Part shown: piece by piece, positions 58,458-64,000 of the stretch
Numbering within the stretch: position 1 is the stretch's first letter
How the letters are laid out: each line of letters starts with the position of its first letter
NCBI GenBank assembly: GCA_017527065.1
Contig: JAFXQO010000062.1
Span: forward strand, 62,001 to 126,000
Length of the DNA: 64,000 nt
Direction of reading: 5' to 3'
From: Clostridia bacterium
Lineage (GTDB): Bacteria; Bacillota; Clostridia; Christensenellales; Aristaeellaceae
Notes under the pieces: generated by a model
The model's input: only the letters and a program-made list of their open reading frames with translations
Databases searched by the model: none
What the model was told of the DNA's origin: nothing
Made by a program: the position numbers and the translations under genes

Positions 58458-60296
58458 TTACAATGATTTTTCGTATTCCGCGATAGCGGCAATGAACGCC
58501 GCGCCGTAGCGGGCGGCCTTGAATTCGCCGATGCCGTTCACCTCCAGGAATTCTTCGGGCGTGCGCGGCCGTTTGAGCGCCATGTCGGCCAGGGCGGCGT
58601 TGTTGCAGACGATGTAGGCGGGCACCCGCTCCTTCTGGGCCAAGCGCAGGCGCACCGCGCGAAGGTATTCGAGCAGCGCTTCGTCGTCCGGATGCGCGGA
58701 CGGCGCGGCGGCGCGGACGGCCCCAGCGGGGGCTTTCGCGGCCCTGCGCACGCGCAGGGTGATCGTCCGCCCGTCCGTGCGGGCGGCGCGGCCCTCCACG
58801 CTCAGGCGCAGCACGGGATAATCCCCCTCCGTCTGCACGAGCAGCCCGTCGGCGATCAGCTTCTCGATCACGGCGCGCACTTTATCGCGTCCGAGGGAAC
58901 GCAGCGCCCCGTGGAAGGGCGTCTCGTCCAGGCCCAGCTGGAGCACGCGCTTTTCGCGGCTGCCGCACAGCGCCCCGGCGATCACGGACAGGCCCAGCCC
59001 CGAGCGGTAGCGCCGCTCGATCTGCGCCACGGCCTTGAGCACGGCCTGGGCGCTTTCCGAAATATCCTCCGTCGCGTAATCCCCCACACAGCGGCCGCAG
59101 TTGCCGCAATGTCCTTCGTGCGGCTCGCCGAAGTAGGCCAGTATGCGGGCCCGCAGGCAGTCGTCCGAGCGGCAGTAGGCGGTCATCGCCTCCAGCCGGC
59201 GCATGTCCTGGCGGTAAACCGCATCCCGCTCCTCCGGGGTGAGCGCTTCGTTTTCCTCGCCGCCCCGGATGAGGAATTTCGCGGTCTGCACGTCGGCGGG
59301 AGAATACAGCAGAATACACTCGGCGCGCTCTCCGTCGCGCCCGGCGCGGCCCGCCTCCTGGTAGTAGCTCTCCAGGTCCTTGGGCATGTTGTAGTGCAGC
59401 ACGTAGCTCACGCTGGACTTGTCGATGCCCATGCCGAAGGCGTTGGTCGCCACCATCACCGGCGCGCGGTCATACACGAAATCGTCCTGGTTGGCGCGGC
59501 GCTCTTCGTCATCGAGACCGGCGTGGTAGCGCGTGGCGCTGAAGCCCCGGGCCCGCAGGCTCTGGCACACCGCCTCCACGGCCTTGCGCGTGGCGCAGTA
59601 AATGATGCCGCTCTGCCCGGCGTGGCGCTTCACATAGTCGATCACCCAGGCGGTCTTGTCTTTGGGCTCCACCACGTCGAAGAACAGGTTCGCCCGGTCG
59701 AAGCCGGTGGTCACGCAGGCGGGGTCCCGCAGGCCCAAAAGGCGCACGATGTCCTCCCTCACGCGGGCGGTGGCCGTGGCCGTGAACGCGCCTACCGGCG
59801 GGCGGACCGGCAGGCTCCCGATGAAGTCCGCCACGGCGAGGTAGCTGGGCCGGAAATCCTGGCCCCACTGGGACACGCAGTGCGCCTCGTCCACCGCCAG
59901 GAGCGAGATGGGCGTCTGTCCGGCGAGGATGGCCATGTCCGGCGTGGACAGCCGCTCGGGCGCCACATAGATGATCTTGTACTGCCCCTGGGCGGCGCGG
60001 CGCAGGGCGGTGTTCATCTGGCCGGGGGTGAGGGAGGAGTTGAGGTACGCCGCCGGGACGCCCGCCTGGACCAGGGAGGCCACCTGGTCCTTCATCAGCG
60101 ATATGAGGGGCGAAATGACCAGCGTGACACCGGGCAGCGTCAGCGCAGGCACCTGGTAGCACGCCGACTTGCCCGCGCCGGTCGGCATGACACCCAGGGC
60201 GTCGCGTCCGGCGAGCAGCGCGTCGATGATTTCCCGCTGGCCGGGGCGAAAGGCGTCGTGACCGAAATACTGGCGAAGGATGTCGAGCGCGTTCAT
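58458..60296 (-). CDS. recQ: ATP-dependent DNA helicase RecQ
   Basis: 612 residues. Two RecA-like lobes carry Walker A TGAGKS (about 39-44), DEAH (about 136) and QEAGRAGRDG. An RQC region with four Zn-binding Cys (YCRSDDC ... CGNCGRC, about 375-400) and a winged helix follow, with an HRDC domain (about 535-612) at the end. It unwinds 3'-5' DNA in recombination and fork repair. The start ATG 60296 follows an AAGCGAGG-like site. The D-lactate dehydrogenase gene lies 38 bp upstream and may be co-transcribed. Confidence 0.95.
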   Translation of the reverse strand: MNALDILRQYFGHDAFRPGQREIIDALLAGRDALGVMPTGAGKSACYQVPALTLPGVTLVISPLISLMKDQVASLVQAGVPAAYLNSSLTPGQMNTALRRAAQGQYKIIYVAPERLSTPDMAILAGQTPISLLAVDEAHCVSQWGQDFRPSYLAVADFIGSLPVRPPVGAFTATATARVREDIVRLLGLRDPACVTTGFDRANLFFDVVEPKDKTAWVIDYVKRHAGQSGIIYCATRKAVEAVCQSLRARGFSATRYHAGLDDEERRANQDDFVYDRAPVMVATNAFGMGIDKSSVSYVLHYNMPKDLESYYQEAGRAGRDGERAECILLYSPADVQTAKFLIRGGEENEALTPEERDAVYRQDMRRLEAMTAYCRSDDCLRARILAYFGEPHEGHCGNCGRCVGDYATEDISESAQAVLKAVAQIERRYRSGLGLSVIAGALCGSREKRVLQLGLDETPFHGALRSLGRDKVRAVIEKLIADGLLVQTEGDYPVLRLSVEGRAARTDGRTITLRVRRAAKAPAGAVRAAAPSAHPDDEALLEYLRAVRLRLAQKERVPAYIVCNNAALADMALKRPRTPEEFLEVNGIGEFKAARYGAAFIAAIAEYEKSL

Positions 60297-60334
60297 GGGG
60301 CAGCCTCGCTTTCGTAAAGATGCGCTTCGTCAGG

Positions 60335-61372
60335 TCAGAAGCACTTTTCCCTGCGTTCCTTTTTGCACTGTTCGATGTTTCCGCAGCGGTAGCACAGCTC
60401 GTTGTCGCACACGCCGTCGTTTTCAAAGCACGAAAGGATGTTGGAAACGGTGGTTTCGGCGATGTTGCTGAGCGCCTCCTCCGTCAGGAACGCCTGGTGG
60501 CTGGTCACGATGACGTTGGGCATGGAGATGAGGCGGGAGAGCAGGTCGTCGTCCATGATGTGGCCGGAGCGGTCCTCGAAGAAGATGTCCGCCTCCTCCT
60601 CGTACACGTCCAGGCAGGCCGCGCCGATCTGCCGCGCCTTGATGCCCTCCAGCAGCGCCTCCGCGTCGATCAGGCCGCCGCGGGAGGTGTTCACGATCAC
60701 CACGCCCTTCTTCATCCGACTGATGGCGTCCGCGCCGATCAGGTGGCGCGTGTCGTCGGTGAGGGGACAGTGCAGGGAGATGATGTCGCTCCGGGCAAAG
60801 AGCTCGTCCAGCGAAACGCATTCGATGCCGCTGTCCTTCGCGGGGAAGGGGTCGTAGGCGATCACCTTCATGCCGAAGCCGCGGCAGATGTCGATGAAGA
60901 TGCGGCCGATCTTGCCCGTGCCGATCACGCCGGCTGTCTTGCCGTGGAAGTCGAAGCCGGTGAGCCCGTTCAGGGAGAAGTTGAACTCCCGCGTGCGGTT
61001 GTACGCCTTGTGGACGCGCCGCACGGAGGTGAGCAGCAGCGCCATGGCGTGTTCCGCCACGGCGTAGGGCGAATAGGCCGGCACATGCGTCACGTGTACC
61101 TTTCCGAACGCCGCTCGCACGTCCACGTTGTTGTAGCCCGCCGAGCGCAGCGCGACCAGCTTCACGCCGTATCCGTACAGTTTGTCGATCACCCGCGCGT
61201 CCACCGTGTCGTTGACGAAGACGCACACCGCGTCGCAGCCTTCGGCCAGGGCCACGGTGTCCTCGTTCAGCTTGGTCTCGAGAAACCTGAACTGCACGCC
61301 GCGCTCGCCGCCGTATTTTTCAAACGAGGGCCTGTCGTAGGCCTTCGCGTCGTAAAACGCCACTTTGATCAC
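60335..61372 (-). CDS. ldhA: D-lactate dehydrogenase (2-hydroxyacid dehydrogenase) with Cys-rich tail
   Basis: 345 residues. The NAD-binding motif is GVIGTGKIG (about 150). The catalytic residues are visible: Arg in NTSRGGL, Glu in DVYEEEADIFFED and His in TSHQAFLT. It reduces pyruvate to D-lactate with NADH. The last 20 residues hold four cysteines (CYRCGNIEQC ... CF), absent from standard D-LDH, perhaps a metal site. GGAGGCGGG precedes ATG 61372. A terminator-like hairpin lies 20-50 bp upstream in the leader. Confidence 0.9.
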   Translation of the reverse strand: MIKVAFYDAKAYDRPSFEKYGGERGVQFRFLETKLNEDTVALAEGCDAVCVFVNDTVDARVIDKLYGYGVKLVALRSAGYNNVDVRAAFGKVHVTHVPAYSPYAVAEHAMALLLTSVRRVHKAYNRTREFNFSLNGLTGFDFHGKTAGVIGTGKIGRIFIDICRGFGMKVIAYDPFPAKDSGIECVSLDELFARSDIISLHCPLTDDTRHLIGADAISRMKKGVVIVNTSRGGLIDAEALLEGIKARQIGAACLDVYEEEADIFFEDRSGHIMDDDLLSRLISMPNVIVTSHQAFLTEEALSNIAETTVSNILSCFENDGVCDNELCYRCGNIEQCKKERREKCF

Positions 61373-61387
61373 TTTCCCGCCTCCTAT

Positions 61388-61424
61388 AAAAAGCTCTTGC
61401 CGGACGGAGCGCGCCCGACAAGAG
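61388..61424 (-). terminator. Terminator in the ldhA leader
   Basis: On the minus strand: CTCTTGTCGG / CCGGCAAGAG stem (one T-G position) followed by CTTTTTA, then the ldhA ribosome site. It ends the upstream gene and may attenuate ldhA. Confidence 0.7.
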
Positions 61425-61482
61425 AATGATTCTCCCCCTTATAAGGTTTTTCCTGCTTCCGGCGTTTCATGCGCGTTCAATT

Positions 61483-61899
61483 TCAGCCCGCCGCCCTCAC
61501 GAGCTCCCGCTCCACGCGGCGCACGCGGGAGAGCATTTCGTCCACCGCGCGGCGCTGGTCCTTCAGGCGGCCCTGCATGTACAGATCGGTGAAGAACCCG
61601 TCGAACAGCACGTCGGCCACCCGGCCGAAGCCGCCCTCGTCCACCGGGGCCTCCCCCACGTACGCCTCCGGCAGCAGGCGCTCCACCCGTTCCATCAGCC
61701 GGGCCGCCTGGCGGATGCAGGCGTTGGCGTCGTCGGCCTTGCCGTGCTTGATCAGCGTGGTGACGAGGCCGCCGCCCAGCATGTCCCAAACGCCCCAATT
61801 CCGGGCGCTGTCCAGCATATCCTGCGCGCGCTCCAGCTGATACGCCGCTTCGCGCACCATCGGCAGCGCCTTTCCGAGAATCTCCCTGTTGACCGTCAT
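61483..61899 (-). CDS. Unknown small helical protein
   Basis: 138 residues, mostly alpha-helical and charged, with no membrane segment. It starts MTVNREILGKALPMVREAAYQLERAQ and has a glycine-rich stretch (NWGVWDMLGGGLVTTLIKHGK). ATG 61899 is preceded by GAGAGGAGG. Its transcript meets a terminator before ldhA. I do not recognise the family, and I see no catalytic motif. Confidence 0.75.
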   Translation of the reverse strand: MTVNREILGKALPMVREAAYQLERAQDMLDSARNWGVWDMLGGGLVTTLIKHGKADDANACIRQAARLMERVERLLPEAYVGEAPVDEGGFGRVADVLFDGFFTDLYMQGRLKDQRRAVDEMLSRVRRVERELVRAAG

Positions 61900-62041
61900 C
61901 GCCGACGCCTCCTCTCGCTTGTGTGTAAGGAGCATACCACGCCCGGCCGCCCGGCGCAAGGGCTTTCCGCCGAAATGTCGCTTTTCGCGCTCCAAAACCG
62001 CGCCGCCGCGCATTGCAGCACAGCGTTTTGTAAAATATAAC

Positions 62042-62070
62042 TTGACACAGGGAAGCGAAAGGGCTATGCT
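62042..62070 (+). promoter_or_regulatory. Promoter of the FMN riboswitch-ribU transcript
   Basis: Perfect TTGACA (62042-62047), 17-bp spacer, TATGCT (62065-62070). Confidence 0.8.
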
Positions 62071-62105
62071 ACCTCATGAAAAACCGCATACAGCGTCAGC
62101 GAACA

Positions 62106-62214
62106 CATCTTCAGGGCGGGGTGAAAGTCCCCACCGGCGGTACAGCCCGCGAGCCGCAAGGCCGATTCGGTGAAACTCCGAAGCCGACAGTGACAGTCTG
62201 GATGGGAGAAGTGC
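62106..62214 (+). ncRNA. FMN riboswitch (RFN element)
   Basis: The conserved core is present in full: TCTTCAGGGCGGGGTGAAA, CCCACCGGCGGTA, AGCCCGCGAGCC, GATTCGGTGAAACTCCGAAG, CCGACAGT and GTCTGGATGGGAGAAG. It binds FMN and controls the riboflavin transporter gene downstream. The stretch 61900-62297 otherwise holds only its promoter and expression platform. Confidence 0.97.
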
Positions 62215-62238
62215 ATGTTCTGTTTCCTGCGAATAGAA

Positions 62239-62270
62239 GGCCCCCCTGATGCCAGGCTGGGGCCTGTTTC
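62239..62270 (+). terminator. Expression-platform hairpin of the FMN riboswitch
   Basis: GGCCCC-CCTG-ATGC-CAGG-(CT bulge)-GGGGCC then TGTTTC. It lies between the aptamer and the ribU ribosome site. The U-tract is short, so it may end transcription weakly or act on translation. Confidence 0.55.
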
Positions 62271-62297
62271 GCGGTGAAACGGAAAGGAGGAACGGAT

Positions 62298-63437
62298 ATG
62301 TTCCAAAAGAAAAGCTGGCTTTTCCTCGCCGTCGCCTTTGCCCTGATGATCCTGGCCCTCTGCCTGCCCTTCGAGCGCATCGCCGCGCAGAAGGGCGGCG
62401 AGGAGATCGTCACCCCGCTCAACGGCTTGGCGCTCGTGGCCAACGACGGCAGCGTCACGCTGCTGGAGCAAGGCGGCGCCGCCGCCCCCATGAAGCGGCT
62501 CACCGACGAATCCGGCGCGCCGCGCACGGACTGGTCGTATGTCTACGCCCTCATCCTCACCGCCGCGGTCGTCGGCCTGGGCTGCGCGCTGCTGGACCGG
62601 CGCGGCCGCCGCAAGGGCTGGGCGGGCGTGATCTGCGCCGCCCTGGCGTTCGGCCTGAGCTTTTTCATGGTCTTCCGCGTGAACGCCGCCTACCGGCTGA
62701 GCGCGAAGCTGGCCGAGACCGTGCCGGACTACGCCGAATACGTCCTGACCGCAGCGCCCGGCGTCGGCTTCACCGTCATGATCATGCTCTCCAGCGTGGC
62801 GCTGGCGCTGAGCATCATCGTCATCGCGCTGACGCCCAAGGCCGCCGCGGCCGAGAACCTGAACCATACGATGATGATCACCCGCGTGGGCGTGCTGGGC
62901 GCCATCGCCGCGGTGCTGGCCTACATTCCGGGCATCCCGATCATCCCGCCCATCTACAAGCTGGATTTCAGCAATGTGCCGGCGCTGCTGGGCGGCTTCT
63001 CGATGGGCCCGATGCCGGGGCTGTGCATACTGCTCATCAAGGACGCGGTGAGCCTTTTAAACACCTCCTCCATGGGCGTGGGCGAGCTGGCCGACATCAT
63101 GACCGGCGCGGCCATGATGATCCCCGCCGCGCTCATATACAAGCGCAACCGCACCCTCAAAGGCGCGCTGACCGGGCTGCTCTGGGGCGTCGCCGCGACG
63201 GTGCTCGTGGGCGCGGCCGCAAACTACTTCATCATGATCCCGTTCTACGTGAACGTGATGAACATGCCGCTGGAGACCATCCTGGCGATGATCGCGCAGG
63301 TCGTTCCGGCGGTGGACACGCTGCCGAAGCTGATCCTGCTGGCCACCTCGCCCTTCAACCTCATCAAGGGCGTCGTGCTGGCGCTGGTCACATGCGTGCT
63401 CTACAAGCGGCTCTCCCCTATCCTGAAAAATATGTGA
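62298..63437 (+). CDS. ribU: RibU-type riboflavin ECF S component with N-terminal membrane extension
   Basis: 379 residues. The C-terminal ~190 residues (from TRVGVLGAIAAVLAYIPGIPI) match the ECF S component RibU, with KLDFSNVPALLGGFSMGP and six helices. Residues 1-195 are an extra part with about four helices and an external loop, not found in standard RibU (about 200 aa). AAAGGAGG precedes ATG 62298. The FMN riboswitch upstream supports riboflavin as the ligand. The tsaE gene follows 24 bp later. Confidence 0.9.
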   Translation: MFQKKSWLFLAVAFALMILALCLPFERIAAQKGGEEIVTPLNGLALVANDGSVTLLEQGGAAAPMKRLTDESGAPRTDWSYVYALILTAAVVGLGCALLDRRGRRKGWAGVICAALAFGLSFFMVFRVNAAYRLSAKLAETVPDYAEYVLTAAPGVGFTVMIMLSSVALALSIIVIALTPKAAAAENLNHTMMITRVGVLGAIAAVLAYIPGIPIIPPIYKLDFSNVPALLGGFSMGPMPGLCILLIKDAVSLLNTSSMGVGELADIMTGAAMMIPAALIYKRNRTLKGALTGLLWGVAATVLVGAAANYFIMIPFYVNVMNMPLETILAMIAQVVPAVDTLPKLILLATSPFNLIKGVVLALVTCVLYKRLSPILKNM

Positions 63438-63461
63438 CGGTCCTTTTTGCGAGGTTTTGAC

Positions 63462-63938
63462 ATGCTCTACCGAACCGACTCGCCGGAGGCGACAACCGAA
63501 TTCGGCCGCGCGCTGGGCGGGCGGCTCCAGCCGGGCGACGTGATATTGCTGGGCGGCGGCCTGGGCGCGGGCAAATCGGTGCTCGCGCGGGGGCTGGCCC
63601 GGGGCCTGGGCATCACGCAGGCCATGCCCAGCCCCACCTTCACGCTCATGCAGCCCTATCAGGGCCGCATCCCCTTCTACCACTTCGACCTGTACCGCCT
63701 GGACGACCCCGACCAGTTCTACGAGGCGGGGCTGGACGAATTCGTCGGCGGCGACGGCGCGGCGGTCGTCGAATGGCCCGGATGCGCCGACCTGTCCCCC
63801 GAGCCGCGCATGGACATAACGCTCAGCCGCTGCGAGGACAGCGACGACGCCCGCCTCATCTCCCTCGAGCTCGTGGGGCTCGACGGCCGGCGGGCCGGTA
63901 TTCTGGAATCCCTTTCGCAATGGAGGCTTGACCCATGA
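63462..63938 (+). CDS. tsaE: tRNA threonylcarbamoyladenosine biosynthesis ATPase TsaE
   Basis: 158 residues. The P-loop GGGLGAGKS (about 31-39), SPTFTL and YHFDLYRL are family hallmarks, with VVEWPG at about residue 107. TsaE is an ATPase that works with TsaB and TsaD to make t6A37 in tRNAs reading ANN codons. I chose ATG 63462 because GAGG lies 7 bp upstream. The stop overlaps the next gene (tsaB) by 4 bp, giving the usual tsaE-tsaB order. Confidence 0.95.
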   Translation: MLYRTDSPEATTEFGRALGGRLQPGDVILLGGGLGAGKSVLARGLARGLGITQAMPSPTFTLMQPYQGRIPFYHFDLYRLDDPDQFYEAGLDEFVGGDGAAVVEWPGCADLSPEPRMDITLSRCEDSDDARLISLELVGLDGRRAGILESLSQWRLDP

Positions 63939-64000
63939 AGATCCTGGCTGTGGATACCTCCGGCCCCTACGCCGGCGCGGCGCTCATGGAGGACGGCGTC
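63935..64000 (+). CDS. tsaB: tRNA t6A biosynthesis protein TsaB, start only
   Basis: The first 22 residues (MKILAVDTSGPYAGAALMED) match the ASKHA-type start of TsaB, the partner of TsaD. It overlaps tsaE by 4 bp and runs off the window at 64000. Confidence 0.9.
   Translation, partial: MKILAVDTSGPYAGAALMEDGV

Noticed and set aside
1..64000. tRNA, rRNA, insertion sequences or prophage genes
   Set aside because: No conserved tRNA or rRNA cores, transposases, integrases or terminal inverted repeats were seen in intergenic regions or frames.

Overview
The window is GC-rich chromosomal DNA (roughly two thirds G+C by eye) from an anaerobic, fermentative member of the Clostridia (Bacillota). The evidence is a T-box leader, an FMN riboswitch feeding an ECF-type riboflavin transporter, a BofA-family protein linked to sporulation, glycyl-radical and radical-SAM enzymes, an electron-confurcating lactate dehydrogenase set (EtfB/EtfA/GlcD-like) and sigma-A promoters of TTGACA-17-TATAAT type. 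Extracellular binding proteins start MKK-(hydrophobic)-AxA with no lipobox cysteine. I associate this style with high-GC Christensenellales-like gut lineages, but that placement is only an inference. I saw no rRNA, tRNA, CRISPR array, insertion sequence or prophage.

Layout. 1-2350 (-): truncated unknown gene, anaerobic sulfatase-maturase-type radical SAM enzyme, dienelactone hydrolase. 2527-5055 (+): MATE exporter and an orphan BMP-family binding protein with a clear promoter and terminator. 5146-7773 (+): ADP-ribosylglycohydrolase followed by two tandem paralogous membrane proteins with a beta-hairpin-repeat N-domain. 7799-11173 (-): lactate dehydrogenase (glcD-etfA-etfB). 11371-12177 (+): PHP phosphoesterase. 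12217-18783 (-): secreted unknown, GH51 arabinofuranosidase, YjjW/YjjI glycyl-radical pair, release factor 3. 18965-21684: GNAT with a probable C-terminal frameshift, GH127 beta-L-arabinofuranosidase. 21700-23640 (-): sodium:solute symporter under a T-box whose specifier reads as Tyr (UAC). 23695-26020 (-): EutH and an M24 peptidase. 26469-29339 (-): inositol-monophosphatase family, YdcF-like, diaminopimelate decarboxylase. 29520-31111 (+): ECF S-component and a uridine-kinase-like fusion.

31210-34842 (-) and 39478-45262 (-) are two LplBC/extracellular-binding-protein sugar ABC cassettes; the second continues into a UroD-like protein and a GHL10-type glycosidase. No ABC ATPase is nearby, so a shared one (MsmK-like) is presumably encoded elsewhere. 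Between them on + are a DUF3048 protein, an Eis-like acetyltransferase and a parallel beta-helix glycosidase-like protein. 45547-50417 (+): YgiQ radical SAM, TetR regulator, amidase, GreA, a DinJ/YafQ toxin-antitoxin pair and a possible small membrane protein. 50475-53743: aldose 1-epimerase (-), BofA (+) and an XRE regulator with two kinds of helical repeat preceded by tandem 13-bp iterons. 53871-61899: PH-like membrane protein, GH125 mannosidase, a secreted protein with several peptidoglycan-binding modules, RecQ, D-lactate dehydrogenase and an unknown small protein. 62042-64000 (+): FMN riboswitch, RibU with an extra N-terminal membrane region, TsaE and the start of TsaB.

Together the genes describe a saccharolytic fermenter that imports plant and host glycan fragments (arabinan, mannan and others), makes D-lactate and can probably re-oxidise lactate through electron confurcation. 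The least explained items are the ADP-ribosylglycohydrolase/paralogue operon, the repeat-rich XRE regulator with its iteron operator, and the Tyr T-box symporter.
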